A stretch of 13,801 nucleotides of DNA from positions 1-13,801 of the forward strand of contig JANTGU010000027.1 of the NCBI GenBank assembly GCA_024762735.1, in the 5' to 3' direction. The DNA comes from Bacteroidales bacterium. GTDB lineage: Bacteria; Bacteroidota; Bacteroidia; Bacteroidales; F082. Each line of letters opens with the position of its first letter. Position 1 is the stretch's first letter. Position numbers and translations under genes: made by a program. The notes under the pieces are model-generated. The model did no database searches. It was given only the letters and a program-made list of their open reading frames with translations, and had not been told where the DNA came from. Shown piece by piece: positions 5,491-12,950 of this stretch.

Positions 5491-8132
5491 TTATAGCGTT
5501 GATGATGGCGATGGTTGCTTTGGCACCGGTGGTGGCGCAGGAAAACACCCCAGCTTTATCGGCGGACGAAGTGGCTGCTTACAAGGAGCAAAGCAAGAGG
5601 ATGGTTAGCTATCTTGAAGGGACGTTAAATTTTTTGGGTGACCCTGAAGAGGTGATGGCTGAGAAGGAAATAATCATCAACAACAGCTACTTGAAAATAT
5701 TTCGTGACGCAGAAGTGCAAATTGAAGACGACCTGGATGAAAACCGTGAGGTGCCCTTGCGGAAGGATGTTCAGGCCTATCTTAAAGACATCATCTTTTT
5801 TTATAAAAAGGCTGCCTTTTCCATGGAAGTATCATCTGTTGACCAGATTGTGGGAGACGAAGGTGAAATCGTGTTTAAGGTTACCTTCAACCGAAACCTG
5901 AAAGGAGTTACCGTTAACAACGATACCGTTGATTTTAATGTTTTGCGTTATCTCGAAATCAATCTCGACCCCTTTAAAAAGGATTTGAAGATTGTAAGCA
6001 TGTACACTACCAAACCCGACGAGAAGCGTGAAACACGAAGGTGGTGGGCTGCATTGCCGCTGCCCTGGAAAGATTTTTTTGGCACTAAGATACCGGTTTT
6101 TGATACTTTAAGTATGAATAATGTGGTTTCGTTTAACGATAGCACTGCTGTTATTTTGCGACCTTGTTATACCGTTGAAACCGATTCGCTGCTTATTCGC
6201 GGGGAGGATACTTTACGTTTTTCAAAAATGGCGGAACTGGATTCGGGCAGCTATCATGTTGAATATAGTTATGACACGATATTGTCGGCTTGTCCTGATA
6301 CCGTTAAAGTAGAGGTGGATGTTTTGGATAAAAATATCAAACACCTGTTGGAAATCAGGGAGCTTAACATCAGTAACAGCTATTTAATTCAGTCGTTGGA
6401 GCCGGTGTCAAAGCTGTCATTGCTGGAACGCCTATATGCTTCCAACATGTTGATTAGTGATCTCACACCATTACGCACGTTGAACAAGCTGGAAACCCTT
6501 GATGTTTCAAAAACCGAAGTGAAATCACTAGACCCACTCCGGTTTGCGTTTAATTTAAAAAATTTGAATATTTCAGGAACGTCTGTCGATTCACTAGCCG
6601 TGTTGAAAAACCTAACCCGCCTGGAGTCTTTGGTTATTGATAGCACGGCCATTCTGGATTTGACACCGTTGGAAGGTTTGCCGCAATTAACCACGTTAAG
6701 TATGGTGCATACCCGGGTAATCAACTTGCAGCCTGTCGGGGAGTTGCCGTTTTTAAAGAAATTGATTTTGACAGGCTCGGAGGTGACTGATTTGTCGCCA
6801 CTCGACAGCCTCTTTTCGCTCGAATACATCAATCTTGATGATACCAAAGTAGCTGATTTGTCTCCCCTGGCGTCGGATACAAATCTAACCATCATACAGG
6901 CAAACAACACGGCTGTTACGGAGATAATTCCCTTGCTGCCGAACAAAAATTTAAAGCTTATTTACTGTGATAACTCCGGGATCGATCGGCAGGAAGCCAT
7001 CGATTTTATGGAGGAAAATCCTTCCTGCCTGGTTATTTTCGACTCGCAACGATTAGTGAGCTGGTGGAATGCTTTACCTGATTACTGGAAAGATATTTTA
7101 ACCCATGGAAAAACGCCCGAAGGAGTTCCCGCCAAAGAGCAGTTGCAAAAGATTGTGAATCAAAAAGAGCTGGTTATTCGGGGAAATGAAAAAGTGCATG
7201 ATCTTTCTCCGCTAAAGATGCTTTTCAGGCTCGAAACGCTCGATGTCAGCCATACGGCCATTGCTGACCTTTCGCCGTTGGCGGGATTAAATAACTTGCA
7301 CTACCTGAACCTGAACCACACGAATATTTCCAGTCTTTCCGGGATTAACGGGTTAACAAATTTGCAGGAGGTGCATCTTGACAACACGGCGGTTTCTGAT
7401 ATTTTGCCCCTTATCAACAACAGGGATTTGAAGAAAGTTTATTGCGACGGTACCGGTGTGAACACCAACAACATGCTGAAGTTTAGCCGGGTTAACCCCG
7501 GTTGTTTGGTGGTGTATCAAACCAACGAGCTAAACTTTTGGTGGGATAACTTGTCGGATGCATGGCAAGGGGAGTTTTCGAAACAGGTTGGCATTGATGG
7601 AAGCCCTTCGAAAGAGCAACTACAGCAGATGGCTAACCTGAAAGAGGCTACCATCAAAAATAACAGTAAGATTGTTGAGGTGGAGCCTTTGACCATCTGT
7701 AAAGTGGCCACCACGCTGTCGATTAGTTTTACCGGGATAACCGATCTTTCACCCCTGGTGGAAATGGATAGCCTGCGGGTATTAAACTTGCCGAACAACC
7801 CGATTATCGACCTGGAGCCGTTAACCCGGCTGCGGCATCTGACGGTGTTGAATCTTGAAAATACGGGAGTGGATGATTTGACGGCCATTGCAACGCTTGT
7901 TGATCTTCAAAAGCTAAACCTTGCCGGCACCAAAGTTCGACGGTTAAAACCGCTGGCCAATCTTTCACAATTACGGGAGTTAACCATTAATAATACTAAA
8001 GTGAGCCGGTTAACCGATTTAAACGGGTTAAATGATCTTGAACGGCTTACCTGTTATAACACTTCACTTCGTAAAAAGAGGGTAGATGAATTTAAAGCTG
8101 CTCACCCGGGCGTGGAGGTGATTTTTTACTAA
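5475..8132 (+). CDS. Large secreted leucine-rich-repeat protein with three LRR modules
   Basis: An 885-residue protein with a signal peptide (MYRRLIIALMMAMVALAPVVAQ). Residues about 35-185 form an N-terminal domain with segments such as IIINNSYLKIFRDAEVQIED and KDVQAYLKDIIFFYKKAAFS, a pattern I remember from other Bacteroidota secreted proteins but cannot name. The rest holds roughly 19 repeats of 22 residues (consensus LxxLxLxxTxVxDLxPLxxLxx, SDS22/internalin-like) in three blocks (about 295-500, 560-660 and 720-860). Each block is preceded by a conserved tryptophan motif, WWxxLPxxWK (W190/W191, W530/W531, W689/W690), and closed by a cap of the type YCDxxGx...NPxCLVIF. There is no sorting domain or membrane anchor at the C-terminus (ends VEVIFY). 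LRR arcs bind proteins, so a binding or adhesion role on the periplasmic or outer surface is likely. It overlaps the preceding secreted-protein gene by 16 bases. Confidence 0.88.
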   Translation: MYRRLIIALMMAMVALAPVVAQENTPALSADEVAAYKEQSKRMVSYLEGTLNFLGDPEEVMAEKEIIINNSYLKIFRDAEVQIEDDLDENREVPLRKDVQAYLKDIIFFYKKAAFSMEVSSVDQIVGDEGEIVFKVTFNRNLKGVTVNNDTVDFNVLRYLEINLDPFKKDLKIVSMYTTKPDEKRETRRWWAALPLPWKDFFGTKIPVFDTLSMNNVVSFNDSTAVILRPCYTVETDSLLIRGEDTLRFSKMAELDSGSYHVEYSYDTILSACPDTVKVEVDVLDKNIKHLLEIRELNISNSYLIQSLEPVSKLSLLERLYASNMLISDLTPLRTLNKLETLDVSKTEVKSLDPLRFAFNLKNLNISGTSVDSLAVLKNLTRLESLVIDSTAILDLTPLEGLPQLTTLSMVHTRVINLQPVGELPFLKKLILTGSEVTDLSPLDSLFSLEYINLDDTKVADLSPLASDTNLTIIQANNTAVTEIIPLLPNKNLKLIYCDNSGIDRQEAIDFMEENPSCLVIFDSQRLVSWWNALPDYWKDILTHGKTPEGVPAKEQLQKIVNQKELVIRGNEKVHDLSPLKMLFRLETLDVSHTAIADLSPLAGLNNLHYLNLNHTNISSLSGINGLTNLQEVHLDNTAVSDILPLINNRDLKKVYCDGTGVNTNNMLKFSRVNPGCLVVYQTNELNFWWDNLSDAWQGEFSKQVGIDGSPSKEQLQQMANLKEATIKNNSKIVEVEPLTICKVATTLSISFTGITDLSPLVEMDSLRVLNLPNNPIIDLEPLTRLRHLTVLNLENTGVDDLTAIATLVDLQKLNLAGTKVRRLKPLANLSQLRELTINNTKVSRLTDLNGLNDLERLTCYNTSLRKKRVDEFKAAHPGVEVIFY

Positions 8133-8186
8133 AGTTTGGATTTTCAATGTGGTAATACCTTTGTGATTTCTTGGCGTTTTTTTATT

Positions 8187-8240
8187 TCTATTATAATAGA
8201 GATAATTTTCATTGAAATATAATATATCTAATATAATAGA
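8187..8240. promoter_or_regulatory. Twin palindromic operator upstream of the ATPase gene
   Basis: TCTATTATAATAGA (8187-8200) is a perfect 14-base palindrome. TCTAATATAATAGA (8227-8240) differs from it at one base. Their starts are exactly 40 bases apart, close to four helical turns. The second copy ends 9 bases before the -7 box at 8250, where bound protein would block RNA polymerase. The sequence is AT-rich, which lowers the weight of any single palindrome, but the near-identity, spacing and position together favour a repressor site. The regulator is unknown. Confidence 0.6.
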
Positions 8241-8249
8241 TAAAAATAC

Positions 8250-8257
8250 TATATTTG
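8250..8257 (+). promoter_or_regulatory. -7 promoter box of the ATPase gene
   Basis: TATATTTG matches TAnnTTTG exactly and is followed by an A-rich leader and the ATG at 8273. It overlaps an in-frame TTG at 8255, which argues that the TTG is not the start codon. The -33 region is AT-rich without a clear TTTG. Confidence 0.65.
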
Positions 8258-8272
8258 CAAAAAATATTTATT

Positions 8273-9502
8273 ATGAAGGATAAAAAGTTCTTACCGACAG
8301 GTTATATTAAACGGCCTGTTTATAGCAGCAGGATTTTTCCATTTATCGATAAGCAGGTTATCAAAGTAATAACCGGTCAGCGACGTGTGGGCAAGAGTTA
8401 TCTTATGCATCAAATTGTGGATGAAATACTTGATGCCAACCCAAAAGCAAATATTATTTTCATCAATAAGGAGTTAAAAGCATTTGATTTTATTAGCAAT
8501 GAGGATGACTTATATAAATACATACATCAATCATTGCAGGCAAAAGCGGCGAATTATGTTTTTGTTGACGAGATACAGGATATTGAAAACTTTGAAAAAG
8601 CATTCAGAAGTTTGTTGGCCGAAAACTGTTGCGACCTTTTTTGCACGGGAAGCAATGCTAATCTGCTTTCGGGAGAACTGGCAACGCTACTCGCCGGTAG
8701 GTATATTGAAATCAGGGTTCACAGTCTCGATTACGATGAGTTTTTAACTTTTATGGATATAAAGGCAGGAAATGATTCACTTATCAAATATTTTGAATTG
8801 GGAGGGATGCCCTATTTGCAGGCAATTGGAGCAAAAAAAGAAGAGGCTTACGAGTATCTGAAAAATGTTTATTCCTCCATATTATTAAAAGATGTGGTGG
8901 CACGTGAAAATATACGAAATGTTCATTTATTAGAAAATCTTGTCAGCTTTTTAGCTGATAATACCGGAAACATGTTTTCTGCTAATAATATAAGTAAGTA
9001 TTTAAAAGCGCAACACATCACGGTTACAGCTCAGGCGGTAGTTAATTATTTAAAACCATTAATCAATGCCAATTTTATTTACAAAGTACAACGCTACGAT
9101 TTGAGAGGTTTGAAAATATTTGAAACCGGTGCAAAGTATTATTTTGAAGACATGGGGTTACGAAATGCCATTGTTGGTTTTGGGCTTCAAAAAGATATAC
9201 ATAAGATTATGGAGAATGCTGTATTTCATCATCTGCTCAGGCATCAGTACCAAGTTTATGTTGGTATTATTGGTGATACCGAAATTGACTTTGTCGCAGA
9301 GCGCAATGGTTCGAAGATTTACATTCAGGTAGCCTATAGGTTACATCATCAAAGCACCATTGATCGTGAATTTGGGAACTTGCTAAAAATCCCTGACAAC
9401 TATCCAAAATATGTTATAAGCATGGATGAATTTAATTCAGGAACTAATTACATGGGTATTAACCAAATGCATATTGGTGAGTTTTTGTTAATGGATTTGT
9501 AA
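8273..9502 (+). CDS. AAA_14/DUF4143-type ATPase
   Basis: A 409-residue protein with an N-terminal AAA-type ATPase domain and a C-terminal DUF4143 domain. Walker A is GQRRVGKS (35-42), Walker B is YVFVDEIQD (95-103, D99 and E100), and TGSN (125-128) sits at the sensor-1 position. After a winged-helix-like middle part (about 200-270), the C-terminal domain has FETGAKYYFEDMGLRNAI (283-300) and a restriction-nuclease-like core, ENAVFHHL and GDTEIDFV (D339), but the second strand reads YIQVAY where an active nuclease would have E-x-K, so cleavage activity is doubtful. Members are common in Bacteroidota, often as orphan genes in variable regions; their function is not settled. I chose the ATG at 8273 over TTG at 8255 because the latter lies in the promoter. 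No partner gene adjoins it. Two operator-like palindromes lie upstream. Confidence 0.9.
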   Translation: MKDKKFLPTGYIKRPVYSSRIFPFIDKQVIKVITGQRRVGKSYLMHQIVDEILDANPKANIIFINKELKAFDFISNEDDLYKYIHQSLQAKAANYVFVDEIQDIENFEKAFRSLLAENCCDLFCTGSNANLLSGELATLLAGRYIEIRVHSLDYDEFLTFMDIKAGNDSLIKYFELGGMPYLQAIGAKKEEAYEYLKNVYSSILLKDVVARENIRNVHLLENLVSFLADNTGNMFSANNISKYLKAQHITVTAQAVVNYLKPLINANFIYKVQRYDLRGLKIFETGAKYYFEDMGLRNAIVGFGLQKDIHKIMENAVFHHLLRHQYQVYVGIIGDTEIDFVAERNGSKIYIQVAYRLHHQSTIDREFGNLLKIPDNYPKYVISMDEFNSGTNYMGINQMHIGEFLLMDL

Positions 9503-9631
9503 CAATACTTCCTTTTAGATAATATATTGAAAGGTATCTTTTTCTTTGTCCGCTCATGAATTCGCCAATATGATGGAGTGTTTTATCGCGAAAAATTGAA
9601 GTGGTATCTCCAAAGGACAAGGTGATTTTTA

Positions 9632-10057
9632 CTATAGTTTTTCAAGTGCCATGGCTACGATTTCTTTATGATCAAAAGCCAAATCAGGCAGGTTGTTAAT
9701 GCTGAACCACCTGGCATCGGCAGCATCATCGCCGGCACGGGCAGTTTCGTTGTCTGATACTACTCCCCAAAAAACCACCGAAATGGTTCTGCCTCTCGGA
9801 TCGCGTTCAACGGTGCTAAAAGCATGCATTTGTTTTAAATCAACCCCGGTGATACCTGTTTCCTCCAGCAGTTCTCTCGACACCGCCTCTTCCAGCGTTT
9901 CATCCATATCGACAAAACCACCGGGCAGCGCCCACTTCCCCTGGTAAGGAGGGTTTTTACGCTCAATAAGCAAAACGGATGGCTCATTCCCTGAGTTCTT
10001 GAAAACCACCGTATCAACCGTTATGGCCGGCCTGGGATACTTATAAGTGTAGGGCAT
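9632..10057 (-). CDS. Nudix hydrolase
   Basis: A 141-residue single-domain Nudix protein. The full Nudix box is present at residues 47-69: G47, five residues, E53, seven residues, then R61-E-L-L-E-E-T-G-I69, fitting GX5EX7REUXEEXGU. The glutamates E62, E65 and E66 would bind the metal ions that hydrolyse a nucleoside diphosphate linked to another moiety. The N-terminal segment PRPAITVDTVVFKNSG and the LIERKNPPYQGKWALPGGF run resemble the ADP-ribose pyrophosphatase/NrtR-type subgroup of Bacteroidota, but there is no C-terminal DNA-binding domain, so this is a stand-alone hydrolase; the substrate is inferred. The ATG at 10057 is the only good start. It converges with the ATPase gene over a 129-base spacer in which I see no convincing terminator. 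Confidence 0.92.
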   Translation of the reverse strand: MPYTYKYPRPAITVDTVVFKNSGNEPSVLLIERKNPPYQGKWALPGGFVDMDETLEEAVSRELLEETGITGVDLKQMHAFSTVERDPRGRTISVVFWGVVSDNETARAGDDAADARWFSINNLPDLAFDHKEIVAMALEKL

Positions 10058-10158
10058 GATATCATGTTTTTATTGCACCACCCCTTGTTAATAGGACTGG
10101 TTTAGTGTGCTAATGTACAAATATTTTTTTCATCAAAACTCCCTTGTTGGTTTGCACT

Positions 10159-10394
10159 TTAGCCAACCTTGTAACTATCAGGAATAATCAATCTGATTTT
10201 CCAAAGTGTTTCCGAAGGCAACTCTATAGCATAGAAGGCTTGCCCCATCTCATCAAGGAAAGAGCACTTTAAGAAGCTAAAATAGTTACTATCATTGTAA
10301 AATAACTTTCTGTGTGGTTATCGATTTATCTTCCACAACTGTAACTATAGCTATTCCGGTATAACCATTCATGTTTTCCGCTACAACGGATTTG
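10159..10394 (-). pseudogene. Probable decayed minus-strand coding fragment
   Basis: Two protein-like open stretches lie on the minus strand in different frames. The first (10394 down to 10295, closed by TGA at 10292-10294) reads QNPVVAENMNGYTGIAIV followed by TVVEDKSITTQKVILQ. The second (10317 down to 10162, closed by TAA at 10159-10161) includes LFYNDSNYFSFLKCSF, LDEMGQAFYAIELPS and ETLWKIRLIIPDSYKVG. They overlap near 10295-10317 and would join through one frameshift into about 80 residues. The composition is more protein-like than a typical spacer, but I recognise no family. The upstream end abuts the place where the kinase on the other strand loses its homology, so this may be what replaced the missing kinase sequence. 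Confidence 0.4.
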
Positions 10395-12011
10395 TTAATT
10401 GATTTTCCCAAAGGAATCTGGATTGGAACAAGTGCCTCGGGTCTCGCGCTGTTTAATCCCTTTACAGGTAAAACGAAGCGCTACTTGCACACTCCGGGCG
10501 ATACAAACTGTATCAGCAGCAACAGTATAAAATGTATTACAAAAGACAAAAATGGAAATTTGTGGATTGGAACCAATGGTGGCGGGTTGAATAAATTTGA
10601 TCCGAATACCAATAAATTTATCTGGTTTACTTCTCAAAGCGGCCTCCCCAACGATGTGGTTTATGGTATTTTGGAAGATAATCAGGGAAACCTTTGGCTG
10701 AGTACCAACAAAGGCCTGTCAAAATTTAATCCGAGAAAGCGGACTTTTAAAAACTACGATTACAATGACGACCTGCAAAGCAACGAATTTAACACCGGCG
10801 CCTATTGTAAAGCCGGTAACGGCAAGCTGTTTTTTGGAGGCATAAAAGGAGTAACTTCTTTTTTCCCGGATAGTTTGGGAAATAGCATCTTTAATCCACC
10901 GGTGGTAATCACCCAATTTCTTTTATTTAATAAACCGGTAGCTCTTTCCCGTTTTTTGAACTCCCGGGGGGCTTTGGAATTGAGTTATCGTGATAATGTT
11001 TTTGCCTTTCAGTTTGCCTCGCAGGATTATACCAATCCCATGAAAAACAAGTATGCCTACCGATTGAAAGGATTTCAGGATAAATGGATTCATACCAATG
11101 CGGCTCAGCGCACAGCTACTTTTACCAATATCGATCCGGGCACCTATGTTTTTCAGGTGAAAGGTACCAATGCTGATGGAATCTGGAGCCGAAACATACT
11201 GTCTGTTCCGGTGGTTATCATGCCTCCGTTTTGGCGTACACTTTGGTTTAAACTGGCCCTTGTTTTGACGCTGGTATTGTTGCTTTTGGGGTTTTACCGC
11301 AGGCGAATCAATCATTTCAAAGCCCAGAAAAAACAAAAAGAAAAATTTACAGAGCAGTTGATGGAATCACAGGAAAACGAACGTGCCCGCATTGCCAAAG
11401 AATTGCACGATGCCGTCGGGCAGGATTTGCTGATTATAAAAAACCTCAGTACCATGGCAACCCAACATAAAAATGATGAAAAAAGAAATTATTATTTAAA
11501 AGATATCTCTGAAAAATCTCAAAATACCATTGATGAAATCCGGCAAATATCCAGAAACCTCAGGCCTTATTTAATCGAACTTTTAGGACTGACCAAAGCC
11601 ATTGAAGCCATGATTGAGGATTTGGACAATGCCAGCCCGATCGTTTTTCAGTTCCATGCATCGAACCTTGACGGTTGCTTTGCCGCGAGGCATGAAATAC
11701 ATGTTTACCGGATTGTTCAGGAATGCGTGAACAATATTCTATCGCATTCCGGTGCAGAAGAAGCTGTTATCACGTTAGTGACCGAAAACAACCTGCTTGC
11801 CATAACCATCAAAGATGATGGAACCGGCATGGGTGAAAGTGATGAAAAATCTTTTGCCCGGAAATTTGGTTTTGGATTGTCGGGAATTATGGAACGGGTT
11901 AGAATACTACATGGTAAATTTGACCTGAAATCTTCTTCCGGCAACGGAACAAAAATTTACATCTCAATTCCAATAAATCATGAAAAATCTGGTAAAAATA
12001 TTAATTGCTGA
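10371..12011 (+). CDS. Two-component histidine kinase with propeller sensor, apparently 5'-truncated
   Basis: A 546-residue protein with four Reg_prop propeller motifs (GIWIGT at 15-20, GNLWIGT at 62-68, GNLWLST at 106-112, GKLFFGG at 151-157), a Y_Y_Y domain (about 210-280), one membrane segment (about 290-309), a HisKA_3 dimerisation domain with the phospho-accepting H346 in ELHDAVGQDLL, and a HATPase_c domain with N-box QECVNNILSHS (450-460), DDGTGM (482-487) and GFGLSGI (500-506). The transmitter looks intact. Related sensors usually have about fourteen propeller motifs and a signal peptide; here there is neither, and a stop lies in frame nine bases before the ATG. The first residues (MFSATTDLLIDFP) do not fit the propeller. 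I infer a deletion or rearrangement that removed the N-terminus; without export the sensor would be misplaced, so the gene may be inactive. It overlaps the response-regulator gene by 32 bases. Confidence 0.85.
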   Translation: MFSATTDLLIDFPKGIWIGTSASGLALFNPFTGKTKRYLHTPGDTNCISSNSIKCITKDKNGNLWIGTNGGGLNKFDPNTNKFIWFTSQSGLPNDVVYGILEDNQGNLWLSTNKGLSKFNPRKRTFKNYDYNDDLQSNEFNTGAYCKAGNGKLFFGGIKGVTSFFPDSLGNSIFNPPVVITQFLLFNKPVALSRFLNSRGALELSYRDNVFAFQFASQDYTNPMKNKYAYRLKGFQDKWIHTNAAQRTATFTNIDPGTYVFQVKGTNADGIWSRNILSVPVVIMPPFWRTLWFKLALVLTLVLLLLGFYRRRINHFKAQKKQKEKFTEQLMESQENERARIAKELHDAVGQDLLIIKNLSTMATQHKNDEKRNYYLKDISEKSQNTIDEIRQISRNLRPYLIELLGLTKAIEAMIEDLDNASPIVFQFHASNLDGCFAARHEIHVYRIVQECVNNILSHSGAEEAVITLVTENNLLAITIKDDGTGMGESDEKSFARKFGFGLSGIMERVRILHGKFDLKSSSGNGTKIYISIPINHEKSGKNINC

Positions 12012-12633
12012 TGATCATCCGCTTTTCAGAAAAGAACTGAAAGACATGCTGGAAGAAGCTGCCCCGGAATTTTTGGTCAGCGAAGCCCAAAACGGAGAAC
12101 AGGCGCTAACCATGATGAAAAAAGAGTGCTATGATGTGGCTGTTTTTGATGTTGATATGCCGATACTCAACGGCCTGGATGCCGCCAGGGAAAGCAACAA
12201 GCTACACCTCGATACTAAAATCATTATTCTGACCATGTATAAAGATGAACATCTTTTTAATCAGGCAATTGATGCCGGGGTAAAAGGCTATGTCCTGAAA
12301 GAGAACACGGTTGCCGAGATAAAAAATACCATCCGAACCGTGTTGGACGGACATTATTATTTTAGTCCCGCGATCTCTGATTACTTAATGAACAGAGAAC
12401 GTAAAACACTTGAAAAACAGAATGAAACGACAAATATTGAAATACTTACAGCTACCGAAAAAAAGATTCTTAAACTTATTTCCGAAAGTAAAACCAGCAA
12501 AGAAATTGCAGGGCAGTTATATGTGAGTGTAAAAACGATTGAAAAACACCGCCTCAATATTTGTGATAAGCTAAACATTCAAGGCACCCATGCTTTGATC
12601 AAATATGCTTTTGCACACCGGGATGAGATGTGA
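11980..12633 (+). CDS. LuxR/NarL-family response regulator
   Basis: A 217-residue regulator. The receiver domain (about 5-122) has the acidic pair D11-D12, phospho-acceptor D57 in FDVDMP, switch residue T85 and conserved K107 in VLKEN. The C-terminal domain (about 154-212) is a LuxR-type helix-turn-helix: LTATEKKILKLI, then TSKEIAGQLYVSVKTIEKHR as the recognition region. It would be phosphorylated by the kinase encoded just upstream, with which it overlaps by 32 bases; this overlap and the HisKA_3/LuxR pairing are typical of NarL-type systems. All key residues are present, so the regulator appears functional even though its kinase looks truncated; small phosphodonors or another kinase could still act on it. 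Target genes cannot be read from this window. Confidence 0.93.
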   Translation: MKNLVKILIADDHPLFRKELKDMLEEAAPEFLVSEAQNGEQALTMMKKECYDVAVFDVDMPILNGLDAARESNKLHLDTKIIILTMYKDEHLFNQAIDAGVKGYVLKENTVAEIKNTIRTVLDGHYYFSPAISDYLMNRERKTLEKQNETTNIEILTATEKKILKLISESKTSKEIAGQLYVSVKTIEKHRLNICDKLNIQGTHALIKYAFAHRDEM

Positions 12634-12647
12634 ATTTAACAAGCGTA

Positions 12648-12745
12648 ATATACAAAAGACATCCGGTAACCTATAGCCCACCTACGGAGGGCTTATTATT
12701 GATTTGACATTTTTCCTCCAAATATCTTGTCCCTGACGGGACAAC
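12648..12745. repeat. Repeat R1, left copy, with two hairpins
   Basis: From the shared CATCCGG at 12660 to 12745 this copy matches 13516-13601 with seven substitutions over 86 bases and no gap, in the same orientation; weaker similarity extends left to 12648. It contains AGCCC-A-CC-TAC-GG-A-GGGCT (from 12675) and the perfect stem TTGTCCC-TGAC-GGGACAA (12726-12743). It sits just after the response-regulator gene, where the stems could also end transcription. Confidence 0.8.
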
Positions 12746-12794
12746 CTGTTATCTTAGGTGTTTCAATTTTTCGTCAGCGCATCCAAACAGGAAT

Positions 12795-12850
12795 TAGTCT
12801 TTCTTAGAAAACTCGTTATTTTGCAAAGTGGCGTTTTCTTATAGCCAATA
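12795..12850. repeat. Repeat R2, left copy, preceding the toxin-antitoxin genes
   Basis: 12795-12845 matches 13449-13499 with five substitutions over 51 bases, in direct orientation. It contains arms AGAAAAC (12806-12812) and GTTTTCT (12833-12839) around a 20-base loop. The right copy starts exactly on the toxin stop codon, so the two copies bracket the toxin-antitoxin pair. Confidence 0.8.
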
Positions 12851-12894
12851 ATTAGTCATATCGAAACCGAAAAATTAATATAAACGACTAAAAC

Positions 12895-12918
12895 GTTGCA
12901 TTTTGCAACATAATGTTG
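12895..12918. promoter_or_regulatory. Overlapping inverted repeats, probable autoregulatory operator of the toxin-antitoxin pair
   Basis: GTTGCA-TTT-TGCAAC (12895-12909) is followed without a break by CAACA-TAA-TGTTG (12906-12918), sharing CAAC. The GTTG/CAAC/GTTG half-sites start at 12895, 12906 and 12915, about one helical turn apart. The cluster directly abuts the -7 box at 12919. Antitoxins of type II systems commonly bind such sites and repress their own promoter. Confidence 0.6.
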
Positions 12919-12926
12919 TACTTTTG
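12919..12926 (+). promoter_or_regulatory. -7 promoter box of the toxin-antitoxin operon
   Basis: TACTTTTG matches TAnnTTTG exactly and lies 24 bases before the antitoxin ATG at 12951. No TTTG lies at the usual -33 distance; the one at 12902-12905 is too close. Confidence 0.6.
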
Positions 12927-12950
12927 CAGATGTTAATAAAGAATTGTGCT

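Noticed and set aside
6389..6946. 185-codon minus-strand frame inside the LRR gene
   Set aside because: It is an antisense by-product of the repetitive Leu/Asp/Ser-rich LRR coding sequence, as is the frame at 7517-7888.
8255..8272. TTG start at 8255 for the ATPase
   Set aside because: The codon falls inside a perfect -7 box (8250-8257), while an ATG follows in frame at 8273 with a short leader and gives the usual family N-terminus.
9471..9571. Weak inverted repeat ATATTGGTGAGTT (9471-9483) and AATTCGCCAATAT (9559-9571)
   Set aside because: Eleven of thirteen bases pair but the arms are 75 bases apart, one is inside the ATPase coding end, and no T tract follows; probably chance.
12903..12950. 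TTG start at 12903 for the antitoxin
   Set aside because: It lies inside the operator and upstream of the -7 box at 12919; the family N-terminus begins at ATG 12951.
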